From Agapetus fuscipes (lineage: Eukaryota > Arthropoda > Insecta > Trichoptera > Glossosomatidae): a stretch of DNA of 64,000 nucleotides. This document shows positions 1-13,200 of the stretch, piece by piece. Under the pieces are notes generated by a model. That model made no database searches and was not told the DNA's origin. It saw only the letters and a list, made by a program, of their open reading frames with translations. Location of the stretch: positions 16,721,479 to 16,785,478 of the forward strand of contig OX637336.1 in NCBI GenBank assembly GCA_951799405.1. Reading direction: 5' to 3'. Position numbers and translations under genes: made by a program. The first letter of the stretch is position 1. Each line of letters starts with the position of its first letter.

Positions 1-104
1 GTCTGATTGTGGAGGTGCAGGAGAGAAGGGTAAATAATATTTTGTAAATGCGTTGTTATCATTTGAATGGGCTGCACACACATAGCAGATGGTAGTTTTG
101 ATAA

Positions 105-350
105 GATGGCATGACCGGTCAAAGTCTAGTGACTAATGCTAGTCTAAAGGTAGTAAGCTCGATTCCAGTGGAAAAATTTAAAACAAAAGAAAATAAATTA
201 TTTATCTTTAAGTTAAACCGGTCATAAAGTTTAATCATGCCTTACAGCAACTAGGACTTGCTTGTAAAATTATGACATTAGAAACAATCAAGCATGTAGA
301 GGGCTCTTGAGGTGTGGTTCACCCGAAAAGAAAGGCTCACCAAATATTTT
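105..350 (+). mobile_element. SINE2 copy, strongly decayed
   Basis: Retains the middle part (CCGGTCATAAAG, CTTACAGCAACTAGG) and the tail (AGAGGGCTCTTGAGGTGTG, GCTCACCAAAT) of SINE2. The tRNA-like head is barely recognisable. Confidence 0.6.
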
Positions 351-423
351 TTTAACATTTGTGCTGAAAACATTCCGAGTCCATAATGTTATGATCTTTG
401 GTCCGGTCCGGTCCGGGTCCTGG

Positions 424-748
424 TCCGGTCGGTAGCTCAGTTGGTAGAGTGCTTGTATTCCATGCTGTGAGCTCGGGTTCAAATCCCGCCGAGGGTGTCA
501 GAAATGATTTCCTGTTTCGGTGTTTATTTCAAACCCCAAAATAAAATACCGGCAAGGTTTACTCAGACTTCACAAAAAATGAGTACCAGCCCCCCCGAGA
601 GTTGAGAAACCCCGCACTTCAACTGAAGTGGTTGGCGTAAGGCTGGCCCCCTTACTTGTAAAAATGAATAGGTTCAACTGGCCACATGCGACCCCTTCGG
701 GGATAATGCTGCAAGAAGTTACACTATATGTGTAGCTTAGTTGCGTTT
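424..748 (+). mobile_element. SINE1, near full-length tRNA-derived SINE
   Basis: Begins with a tRNA-like head: box A TAGCTCAGTTGGTAGAG and box B GGTTCAAATCC, about 30 bases apart as in a Pol III promoter. A shared body follows, ending in GTGTAGCTTAGTTGCG. More than 20 related copies occur on both strands of this window. It lies just upstream of exon 1 of the giant gene. Confidence 0.85.
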
Positions 749-832
749 GGGTCCAATATCATCATTGGTTCATGTTTAAATTAATTTATGGAATTGCATT
801 GTGTTCTATTTTATATTTCTTGTGTTTTACAG

Positions 833-1235
833 ATAAAAGATCTTGGTTTCGAATTCAAAATAACCGAGCATGTTAGCCACGATCCTACAATGGAGTACCA
901 AGTTTCAAAAACAACCACAACTATAGAGAAAACTGTGTTGGGATCCAAGGAGACCTCGAAGTATCAGGTGGACAGTCACAGCCAGTCCAAGAAGCCCCGG
1001 CTGTCGGGAAACCAGAGCCTGGAGGAGTTCAACGAGGCATTCAATAGTTATCACAACTGGCTGCAGGTCGTGGAGAAGTCGCTGGAGAAGTGCAAGAATC
1101 GGCTGGAGAAAGACGGAGACAAAATGGAGGCAAAGATTAAGATCTTAAATGATGTCACCAGTGAGTTTGATGGACAGAAGGATGACATTGAACAGGTCGA
1201 GATGGCCTTGAAAATGTTTCAAAATCAAAATAAAG
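833..1235 (+). CDS. Msp300: Exon 1 of window: linker and start of a spectrin repeat
   Basis: Residues 1-134 of the visible chain. The acceptor follows TGTGTTTTACAG and the donor is AAAG|GTAATT; the exon starts in phase 0 and ends one base into a Gly codon. The first 60 residues are polar and Thr/Ser/Lys-rich. From about residue 62 a spectrin helix A begins (YHNWLQVVEKSL). An open frame upstream from 788 runs through the acceptor and is not evidence for a start there. Confidence 0.85.
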
Positions 1236-4200
1236 GTAATTATTTTTTATGTTTGACAAGGCACTATTTAAATTTATCTTCATTAGAGCTAAAGTTAAAT
1301 GAGTCAAATATCAGTTCTGCAACTCTTTCCAAGTTTTTGTGAAATAGGAGTAGCTTTCAAAAAGTCCACCATTTTTTATAGTATACGCCATGCAAACACA
1401 AACGCAGCTAGGTTGTACATGAAGTGCACCTTCTTGCTGCGTTGTCCCTGAAAAGATTGCATGCGACATTATGCTCACCACTTAAGTTACTCTGTTCAGG
1501 TTCTCATTTTTTGTGAAGGCTGAGTAAAACTGATTCTATGATTTGAAACATTGGAACGTAACTTCATGTTTGAACCCTGTGGCAGGATTTGAATTCTAGC
1601 CCTCTGTTTTCGAACCCTAATGTTTAATTAAAAAATATATCTGATTTCAGGTGCTGAAGATACGAGTAAAATAATCATGGTATCCAATCTACGTGAGAGA
1701 TTAGAAAAGATACAAAAAGACTTGAAGTACTGTCAGGATTTGATCAAGTACCTGAATGACAGAAGCAGTTTTATCACCGAGCTGAATTCTACAAAGAAGG
1801 TGCTAGAAGGTTACAAGAAATGGCTGGATAAAGCCGTCAAACCAACGGCTACCAAAGAGCAGCATCAGCAGTGCAAAACTATGTTAAAAACATTAAGAGA
1901 CAATGAAATGAAGGTTAAAAATGTAAGAGAGAAATCAACGGAAATACTAAATACCAGTTTTCCTGTCGACAATACAAACATACAAAATAATTTGACAAAA
2001 ATGAACGATATGTGGATGACAGCTTTAAGCAGCCTCGAAAACATGGAGAAAGATTTAGCCGCAAAAACTGATAACGCCAATTTAGAAACGTCGAAAAGGA
2101 AGCGTAGGTTTTCTGAAGAAATGAATTACCTAAAAGGGAAGGTTGATTCTTTGGAAGGGGTCTTGTTGCATGAACATTCCGTTATTTCCGAGTTGAAAGT
2201 GTCGCAGAATAAGCTGAAGAATTTGAAGGATATTGAAGGTGGATTAACGGAGGCGGAACAAGCGTACGATTACATAAATAAGATGGAAGATGACTTGATG
2301 ATGTCGGAGCCAGATGCCGAAAATGAAAGATTGAAATTTGAACTTGAAGATTTAAGCACAAGATGGACGGCTGTAAAAAAGATTTTAATGGAAAATATTT
2401 CTAAACTTACCAAAGGTATTGTATGAAAACCAACAATCAATGATCCTCCTTCTTCTTGTTTCTCTTGATTTTTTTGTCAGATTCATAACGACTCATAGAT
2501 CCTGAGAGGATGCCCAGCTATCTTTCCACATTTAAGATGTCTTCCAGCTGGATGTTGACCTATTGGCATCCCATTAGTTTTGATGTGTGCAAGTCTTTCA
2601 TGACTTCTTCTGCATGACATGATTTCTCCAAAATCCTTATCTTCAACTCCAGATGCCCACTGTTTCATCTTATTATTTCTGTATTTGATCATTGCGGATG
2701 CTATATCGCCATTTTGTACCTGTGATCATTCTAATAAAATTCATTCGGATTGTTTTTAAAATTAGAAATTAAAAATGATAAAAAATGCACACATATATTT
2801 TGGTTGTTTGTTGCTAATTATGTTTTATTTGCAGGCGTTGAAATGCTGACTGAATTTGATTTGGAGACTTCAAATATTTTAAGTTGGCTGGAGACTGTTG
2901 AAAAATTTGTTGAGGAAGAAAGTGACATTCCAATCGGTGATGCTGAAACTTTAGAAGCTAAACTTGTACAAAGCAATGTATGTTTCACCAAAAATAAACT
3001 TTTTCAAACCCTTTTTCTTTCTAATTTTTCCTTTTTTGATTTTATTTTGTAGTATTTCAAGAATAATTAGTTTGTTTATTTCACATGCGAAAATTCTTTT
3101 GTTTTTTTCTCATCAACTCCATTTTGTTTTTCCAAAATGACCACAGACAAAAATGAAAATTCAAATTTAGAACATTTCAAATATTTTCAACCTAACCATA
3201 TTTATTTTCTCCATGATTTATTTATTTCATGATTATTGTTGTAATTTCAGGGACTGCAAGATGATATTGAAACTGTCAAGAACAAGTTGAACAAAGTGAA
3301 TGGCACTGCAAGTAAAATATCAGAAAATTGTGATGAAGTGCTGTCGAAAGATCTCATAAGTAAGATTGAAAAGCTGAATCAGAAGTGGAATGAAACAATT
3401 ACGAGCTGCAATAAACATAACGAGGGGTTGAAGCGAGGATTGGAAAAGACAGAGCATATTATAAGACAGATTGATGGATTCGAAGAGTGGCTGAATGTTA
3501 CCGAGAAGGAGATACCTTCGAACGCAGAGTGCAATGTCAGCAATTCGGGAGAGTTGTTTCAAATGAAGGGAAAGTTTCAACTTTTGAAAGAAAAATGTGA
3601 CGACAGAACCGAGGAGTTTCGTAATTTGAATGAAGCCGGTACAAATTCATTTTTATTCTATACTCACATAGCTTAAGCAAGAAAATGGATGGACTGTGGT
3701 GATTTATTTTATTTTATAACCTCAGTAATGTTAGAATGTTCTTTTTTCAAACATTCAACAGACCTTTTCTATCCTGAACTGTTTACTTTGAAGTGGACAC
3801 TGAACATATTTGAATTCGGAACTTTTTTTTGGCGAGCAGACGTCAGTCTTGTATCGGACTGCCGTCCTTAGCATCAAATAACAAAACATTTGCCTTTTCC
3901 CTAGCGACCCAGCCAGGTAATGAAACAATTTTGTCAGAGGTTTTTGGGCTAATTTTGATTTACGCTTATTTTGTTCATTCATTTTAAGGATAACTGAGGA
4001 AGCCTTTCAGATTGCATAAAAATAGCTCAAAAATCAACTGTTCTTTATTTAATTCCAGGAAATGATATGATGCTACAGTCTGAAGGAAATCCTCTGACTG
4101 ATTTAGCCAGACGATTCACACATCTAAACGCAAGATGGACACAAGTTACCGACGCCATCTATGAGAGATGCAAGTGAGTACGCATCAGATTATCCAAGAC

Positions 4201-7200
4201 ACAAACCTTTTTGTACGGGGATGTGATAAAATAAAAATAAATGTAAATAAAACTCTATAAATTGTGCCGCCTTTTCCTGAAAGAGGGGTGGCATTATAAC
4301 ATGGCAGTTTAACAGCAATCTATTTTATATTTTTTCTTCAAAAAGTTTTATGAACACGCTGTAGGAGCTGGTTAATGGTCCTGGAATCAGTCACTACAGA
4401 TGATTTTAAATGATGCAAATAGAAAGATAAGATTTCTGCTCCTTTGCCTTTGTTATTCCCTAATTGTACCTCTTTGTCGCAACTCATCCTTCTCATTTCT
4501 ATATGGTTTTGTATTGTCAATATTGTAACAGTGTCCTCTTGATTCACACAAAAGCAGCGCTTGTAAAATAAATCATCCTAAGATTATCATCTCTCAAATA
4601 CTAAGCAAGGTTAAATTTGGGAGAAATAACTCTCACATAATGAAATTTTACCGGGTAACTGTAACTGTAACTCTGTCCCCATTCCGCTAGGGGTGGCCAG
4701 AGCCTCTGCAGAGTTGCCTCCATTTTTTCCTATCCTTACATACCTCTTTCAATTCATTCATATCCATCACCTTTTTCATGTATTTTCTTCTTTTCGGGTG
4801 ACCTTTCTATATGACCGGGTCCACTGTATATTTCCAGGGTTATTCAAGAAGCGTCCCTGGAGTATGGAGAGCTGCGGGCATGGCTGACACAGGAGACAGC
4901 CTGGCTGGATGGACTCCAGAGGAAGCTATGCCGTAGCCCCAATGATCCCGCAGACGCTGAGGAAATGTCTGATGAGCTCTATGTATGTACCACATTACTT
5001 CCTTGTCTATTGGAGTGGTGCAAAGTGAAAGAAGCAGTCTACATTTTGTTTTCAAAATAGCATAATCTGTGTTTTGAATATTTCTCTTTTCAATTTAATC
5101 TATAAGGATTTTTTTTTACTTGTAACTTTTTTTTCGGTAAACAAGGTCATTATTGTGAGTTGGAACTGCTGCGTTAGCAAACAATAACAAAATATCTGTT
5201 TATCTTTTCCTAGCAACCCAGCCGGGTGACATCACAATATTTTCTTCCGATTCACGTGCCAACCTCATTGCCATCATTGATTCTATATGACTTGATAGTT
5301 CCTCTTGCTGATAGAGTCGGAACATTTAAAAAAATCCTGGTGGGTCTACCTCACAGGCTGCCAATGGGAATAATAACAATGAAAACCAATTAGAATCGAC
5401 AGTATACATAACCCCTAAAAAAACTAGTTTAATCTCATGTCGTGGGGAGCAAAAAATATATGAACATTTGCGTTGCTGTTTACGCTCACCAGAGGCGTTA
5501 CAAAGGGTTACAAGTTCGGAAACAAGAGTTCACAACCACAAAACCAACAACGTTACCATAGGAACTCATGATGCGTGTATAATTACTTTCCCGCCTTTTT
5601 TCAGCAACTCCATTGTTCCTCTTTCTCTCCTTATTTATCAAATTAAAACCTTGATTACAATTACGATTTCGCTATTGAATAGTCTCAACAAGGACTGAAA
5701 GCTGCATTTGCACAGATTCCGGCAATTTCTATGCCTAGAAATTCACTTCCTTACAGCATCTCTATTAAATCTTGATAGTAGGATTAAGTAGTATTTTGGT
5801 TTTTAATTTCTCGTAAACACATTTCTTGTAACCACGCAGTATATTGTAAATTGATCAAGTTCAGATGTTCTGTCGAAGAAGACAGCTCTTGATTTGTTCT
5901 GTTATTCTTCAATTTTGCCCATAGTAAAAGTTTATCAGCCATTTTATTATTATTATTCAAAACAGTCAAAAGTTAGGTTATGTAGTAGAGTGGCCATCAC
6001 TACAATATTGCCAGTGCTAAATTTTAAATCCCTTATAATTAGGTAGGTATATATGTACAGTTTTTCTTCATCTTCTTTTATCCATTTTTATCATGTCTTT
6101 TATCCATTTTCATCATAATTATGAGCATTTAATTTCAGGATTTGGAGAACTATGTCCGACATCATTCCGATGATCGTCTCTCGAGGATCCAAAGTGTCAG
6201 CAAGCAGCTGGTTGACGCTCACATCATGCCTGAAGTCATCAAAACTGAAGTAGATGGAGTCACAGAGAGATGGCATTCTTTACAAAAGCAGGTAGCTTAC
6301 AATTTTCACAAATAGATGTCCATATTCAATTTTTTTCACAATAAAACCTTCAACATTTTAAGAAAAAATGTAAAGTACACAAAAATTGCATACAAACAAA
6401 ATTCATTGATCCATTTTACATTTTTTTTACACATTTTCATAAAAAAAAACATATTTAAAAATTGAAACAATTTTAAGAAATATGATTTCAGTACTTTCAA
6501 GAGATTTCAATGTGATCAATGAATTTAGTTATAAATGCTTATCCTACGCATCAATTGTTCAGGTCATATTTTATGACTATGCTATTCATTTCTCTCCTTC
6601 ATAGTAAAACTGTGAACCTATCGCTACCTTTGGCAATGCTTGCAAATTTTCCTTCAATCTTTATTTCTCTTTTCAAATATTTGCAACACAATTCTAAAAT
6701 CAATGTTTTTAACATGGTTGTATAAAATCTATTTCAGTGAAGTTATAAAATTCCTTGCTGTATTATTTTTTAATGAAATCTTTTAATATGCCTTTCATAA
6801 AATAAAAACGAGGAATTGCATCATGGATTTTGTGATCCAGCTATCTTTCCACTTTTTAGGAGGTCTTCCAATTGGGCGTTGCTTGATTGGCATCTCAATA
6901 CCTACAATGTGTTCGGGTTTTTATGGGCCATTCTGAAGGCAACATCGTGATACACTACTTTATAGATATTTCTTTTTTATTGGGCTAACTACAAAAAGAT
7001 TTATTACAACCACTTCAAAATTAAACCTTCCACATTTTAATGCACGGGAAACTTCTACATTGTCTATTGCATGTTATATATTCCCTTGCACGCTCCCTCT
7101 CCTCTAGGCTGCAGCTCGCACACAACTTCTGGAGACTTCCGTCAACGAAGCCACCAAATACGAAGTGTCCATCGTCAACATTGGACAGTGGATACAAACC

Positions 7201-10200
7201 GTCAATTCCATGTTGTCCAACCGTCTGGAGAACGATCTCACGGCCCAAGACTTGCCAGATGATTATCAGGTATTACTTTTTTTGCGTGTGCAGGGATTTT
7301 GTGGCAACATTTTTAACAGCAACAACCCTTAGATATATTACACAATATGCTTTAATTTTTTTTAGTAAATAATTAAATATATTTTTTTTTAATTCATGAT
7401 GTGAAATGCATTTCACATGTTTATTTCTGAAATAAGTATTGTGTTAAGTTGTTCCTTGACACATACATTGGTTTAAGAACCACTTTTACCAATGCCAACC
7501 CTGTTCCAGGGTTAGATTGCAATAAACGTGAGTTTGTGTTCATTTGAGGTTTGAATTTTCTTTTGTAATTACACATTGAGTAAAAAATAAATGTTAAAAT
7601 ATCTTTGCCACTTAGATAATGTTGGGTATTTCAATTATTTGTGTTTTTTTTTATTAATCTGCCCCTTAAATTTAACTTCCCATTTCTTTGTTGAATGAAA
7701 ACTGTTTGCTCTTTATTTTGTAAATATATTTCATTTTCTGTTTGCTATGAAGCATGATTAATTAATTAAAGCATGAAAAAAATATACTGATTTCTTTATT
7801 TTCTAAATTTTCATACTCCTATGACTGCTTGATCTAATGTTTATAAATTACTATGTTTTATTATTACAAGATACAAGAATGAGAATACATTACTAGTTAA
7901 TATGACGAACCGTTGTAAGAGAACTTACATTATTCTCGACGTTTCGTTAGCGGCGTAGTTAACATCTTCAGTAGATACCCTCTCTGCACGATGAGAGGAT
8001 GAACTGATATAAAATCCAAGTAAAAAAGTAAACTGTGTGGTTATTATTATTGTAAATATGACAAATGACCGTAATCCCAACTTAAACCTAACAGGATAAC
8101 TATTATTGTAAAGAATTGCCGTATTTTGACACGCTAAATGATTGTCTGTCTGTTATTTGATATTCAGAGACTGGTGCAGGAGTTTGAGTCGCAGCGCCAG
8201 GCTCTGAAGGAGATGGCTGACCAGGTGACGGCGTATGAGAAGGTTGGGAAGCATGTGGCTGCTTCTAGACTGCAAGAACAGCTCAACTTGTTACAGGTAC
8301 GCTCACACTTTAACAATAGGGTAATTGCAGTGGTAGGGAATACCATTGAAAATGCTATAGTTGTGTAGAGTAAATTTCAAGGATCACAACTGTATATTTT
8401 TTTAGTAGGAAAAATAAAAATTTCATTGATGATTTTTTAAAATGAAATTCCAAGAATTTGACTCCCGCTAGAACACAGCGCGGTCGGGTAGTCAAGCCGT
8501 GACATCGATGGATCCGGCTGGCTACCTGAAGTCCTCAGTGTGTTTCTATGAAATACATAATATCCAAAGATCCAGTGATGTCACATCCGCCTAAATAAAA
8601 AATGTCCTGTTTTACCAGAATTCAAAAATGCTCAAATTTTAAAGAGCCATAATTTAAAAACTACCCCACATATATTTTTTTTTTAAATGCAGATGCATTT
8701 AAAAAAGTGTAGTCTTATCATTGCTGGCTTTGTCTTACGTATTAATAAATTGTTAGATCATTTCTTCACCGCCGCGTCAAGCCTGAAAGCGCCCTTGCAG
8801 TGACAGTAGTCACGAAACGGCGCTATAAAAATCATCATCATCATGGAGTGAGAATCTTTTGGATCTAGTTCAGGAAGGAAAACATTTCTTATGCTACCCT
8901 ACCGTGCCACTCAAAAGAATTGATTTTCAATCTTGTCCTGGAGGTATGCGCATGTCTTCTCTTTGGTAGACAGGAGTATGTTTGGCCAGCATAATTGGCC
9001 TTTAATAGGTTTTTTATAGGTTTTTCAAGCAGACACTGTTATAACACAAACCATATTGTGTTTTTGACTGGAGCATAGATTGCCTCATTCATAAATTCTA
9101 ACAATTATAGTAATTTGTTGATACCCGCTGACTTCAAATGGAGGCTAACCCCCATCAGGAGGAACCTCGCAAAAACGCAAACGCAACTAAGCTACACATA
9201 TAGTGTAAATTCTTGCCGCGTTATTCCCGAAGGGGTCGCATGTGGCGAGTTGAACCTATTTCCTCACTGTATGATTAATCAACTCAACTGACCACTTGCA
9301 AAATTATAATTGATGTGTTTGAACTGCTTTACAGGAAAGCTTCAAGGAGTCAGAGCTCATGCTGGGCTCCTTCTCAGGCAGTGGGGATGACATGGAGGCC
9401 CGGCTGTCTCGCGCCCTGAGGGAGCTGAGGGAAGTGTACCGGGGCTGCGACCTGCTGGAGCTGGCGGGGGCCGAGCCAGAGGATGTGCAGGGACAACTCA
9501 AGCACTGCCTGGTGAGAGACAGCAGAGAACTCCTCATATGTATCCCGTATGGTCGATAAACCAATATGCTTTTCTAAACAAGTCTTGGCTGTCAGATATA
9601 ATTTTTTTTACCATTTATATTTCATTTATTCCAAATTGTAGTATCAGCAAGTTTTACTAAGCCTTCATGAGAAATCATCCCCTTAGTAGGTACTTATTTG
9701 TCTATCCAACAGAGGTAATGTCACATGAGCAATGTTTCTATGTGTACTGAACCAATGTGTCTTGCAAAAACTGGAAATGGATTTAAAAAGTATTTAAAAC
9801 AGCTCTCACATTATAGTGTTTTATGTTTGTTTCTTAGCTCAGATTGTGTAAAATGTGATTCTTAAGACCCATTGAAAGGTACAAATGGTAGATAAGCCAA
9901 ACAAGCGCTGGGGAGACGAAATGATAATTGTTCCTTCTGAAGTGAGGAAATCCTCAGAACAGCTAATGTTTTCTCATTTTTATGCCCTCTTTTATATCTT
10001 ACTCATTAAATACCTAACCATGATGCAATCTTGTATTCATGTTACATTTGATATTTTTCACAGCGTTTCTATCGTACGCTGAGTGAGATGAAGTCGGAAG
10101 TTGAAACCATCATCAAATCTGGCCGCAAGATGGTGGAAGAGAAGTCAGTCGTCGATCCACCAGGATTCTCCAAGAAAATCGACACTCTAAAAGAACTCTA

Positions 10201-13200
10201 CAACAAACTGGGGGCACAGATAACCGAATCCAAACATATGCTGGAAAACGCTTTGATCACTTCTCGGGAAATGAAGAATGACATGCTTTCTTTAAATAAG
10301 TGGCTCGATAGTTTGCCGGAGAGTAAAATGGATAAAGAAACTATGGAAGCTGAAACCAATAGGATGCTGGCGATCAAAGACCAGCTAAACAAGAATTATG
10401 CATCGTTTTCAAAGCAATGCGAAGCCATCTATTTGGAGCCTTTGAAGGAGTCTTTGGATAGAGTAAACAATCGTTGGGAAACTCTGACGAAGGAGTTGGT
10501 GCCTTATGATGACCTGCAAGAGATCACAGTTTTCCTCAACGATCTGGAAGATAAGGTTGACAACGGGGAGACGTTGTCGGTTGAAAAGTTGCAGGTCATA
10601 AAGAAGGAGTTGGATGCGAAGCAGCAGATTATCAGTCGGAGTGAAGATCCCAAGGTTGCCGAGCAATGGAAGAATATTCTAGACAAAGTACAGGTATGTG
10701 CAATTTTTTTCCATTAAATTTATTTGTTTTCAATTTTGCACCTTGTCTCAACAATAGAAAAGTAAAATGAGAATCTTCCCACCTCGGGAGCAGGGAAATT
10801 GCACATTTATAGGGAAGGGTGTGGTGTAAGGTTGGCTCCTCTACCTGTGAAGATAAACAGTTTCATCAAAATTAATTTTGATTGGAATTCAGTTTTACTC
10901 CTCTTTGCACCTTGTTTTTTAACGGTAGAAAAGTGAAATGTGCTAAATGTTTTTTTTTTATTGTTCAATATTTTTTACTCCTCTGTTTCTCTGCATCTGT
11001 ACATTTGCTTGTGTTTTATGTTTATTGTCTATCATGCTTTTTTACCTGTGCTCTTTATGTTGCTATGTTTTTGACGCTTTTGCATATTCTGTCTTGTCTG
11101 CTTGTGCATATTTTTCAATCGCTTTCCGAATAATAATTTTCCTTTTCAAAGCTTTTAATGTCTGCATTGATTACACCAATAGTATGTATCTATAAAATAT
11201 ACCACAATTATTTTTTAATATCCATGTTAATAAACAAGCCTACGATTTTATTTATTTATTTTTATCCAGAATTCCTGTTTTTTAGTTAATTTATCTAACT
11301 TTTAGTGAGCTCAAAATTGAATTAATTTTGTTAAACATTTTTAAAAACAAAAGTTCATTTGTGTGTGAGATTTTGTGCCTTAATAAAACAGCCTATATTT
11401 AGTAAGAATCGATCCCTATAACAATGTGTTTTACAGCCATGTGGTCCATTATAACCTGGGTTCTAATTCTGCTTTGAATGTTTTTGTCTCTTGAAGATTT
11501 TTTGATTTTATGGGATTTTAAGATTGTAACAAACTCCTGACATAGTTTTCTAAAATGTATCGTTTGTACTTACAATGTATAATCAGAGTTGCAGAGGCAT
11601 TTGAGGTTTACTTTCCATGCATATATGATATACCCTCCTTGATATGTGTAATCTTGCATTAACACATGCTACATGTGAACTTATATTATAAAATTTCAAC
11701 GGCTGAAGTGGCATTCTAAAAAAAAATTGAAATATGTGTTCAACAAGCTACTTTTTCTGTTTTAACTCTCTTTTATGCAGTATGCAGAGGGTCACTTTTT
11801 ATCAGTGCAATCTAAAATAATCAATAATCCAACTTTGGCAATGACAACACTTGTTTACTTCTTCTTGTACATCATTGATAAACTCTGCAACTCTTGCCGT
11901 CATCTCCTGAAACATGAGAATATTAATTTTCAATCTCATACCAAACTTTTAGTCCGAGGGCACGAAAAATTTGGGATTGGTTGTCTCTTATGTCCGTTTA
12001 CCTTTTGATTGTTAATAATACTTGACGTTTGGTGAAGGTTCTATCTATGTGAATATGTGCACCTTTGTCTTCTGGGTCATCTGTTGGCTGTGTGCAAAAC
12101 AAAACATTGTACCTGCGTCTTTGTGCCATTGCCATCTCAATGTAACATGGGTTTCTACGCACATTTAAGTTGATGCAATGTCTTTTTGGTGTTACTATCA
12201 AACTAATTAAATGTTTTACATGTATAAAAAAGTGTATAAAGCATTGTTTGTTTTTCCTACAGTCAGTGTCTGCCAAACTTTTTTAATATGCTTCACGCTT
12301 GTGAATGTAGTACGTGACGTGCACGGTGGCATGTAATAACATGATCTTTGAAATTGATGTTTTTCAAAGAGACAGTGTTTATAAAAATATATTCAATGCA
12401 AATGCACACTCTCCTAGGTATAGCACGAATGGCGCTGGAATCATTAATCTTATTTATTTAATAAATATGTTTTAATAAAGCTCACATGTTTTGAATAGAA
12501 GATTTAAAATAAAATTTGACATTACAAGTTCTCCATAGTGCAATTTGAATTAACGAAATCGATGAGGATCAAATTATTAGAAGTTAATATTGAATTTGTT
12601 TTAAAATTAATGAAGCTGTATTACTCGAGTTGATAGGTTTTTTCTTTTGTTTCACGCATAAGACTTCTTGGGACAAAAATCTGGCAGACATTGTCTTAGT
12701 TAGTGGGCTAAAACAAGCATTCTAACATTTGTAGACTATGGAAAGTGTATCAAATTTGTAATGTTGAATTTCCAGAGTGTATTGTCCAAGATAGAAGACA
12801 ACAAATTAAAAATGCAAAGTGAGATAAAGCCAAAAGTAGAGTATGAGATTGTTAATGTCAGCGACACAATCAAGAGGCGCTTAGAATCAACTAGCACAGT
12901 GCCTGACCTGGTGCAAACCACTAATGAAGGAAAGACAAAGGGGAAATCTAAGATACCGTTAGCTATGAAGAGTCCTGTGCCAATTAGAAGGGAAATCCTG
13001 AAAGATGGGGGTCGAAGTCTTTCCCAAGAACGTTTACGCAAAACTAGTCAAACAGACTTGGAGCAAATCAAAACACCAAGTGATGGAGACAAAACAAATG
13101 ATGATATTGCTGATACCTTCAACTTGTCAGAAGACAGCACATTGTTTTCACAGATTTCTGGCAACACACTTGTTGTGAACAGCCCTGTAGGGCCTGCTAG

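Noticed and set aside
427..500. tRNA gene at the SINE1 head (also at 37428, 33071, 29285, 40925 and others)
   Set aside because: Boxes A and B are tRNA-like, but each is followed by the same non-tRNA body and tail. These are SINE heads; no cloverleaf with a paired acceptor stem was apparent.
788..832. Translation start at 788 for exon 1
   Set aside because: The segment before 833 is a pyrimidine-rich intron end with a clear acceptor; the ATG there is chance.
11775..12276. Open frames on both strands in intron 11
   Set aside because: AT-rich composition, no splice-compatible phase with neighbours and no family motif.
12761..12775. Translation start at 12761 in front of exon 12
   Set aside because: The acceptor TTTCCAG lies just after it and exon 11 joins in phase at 12776.
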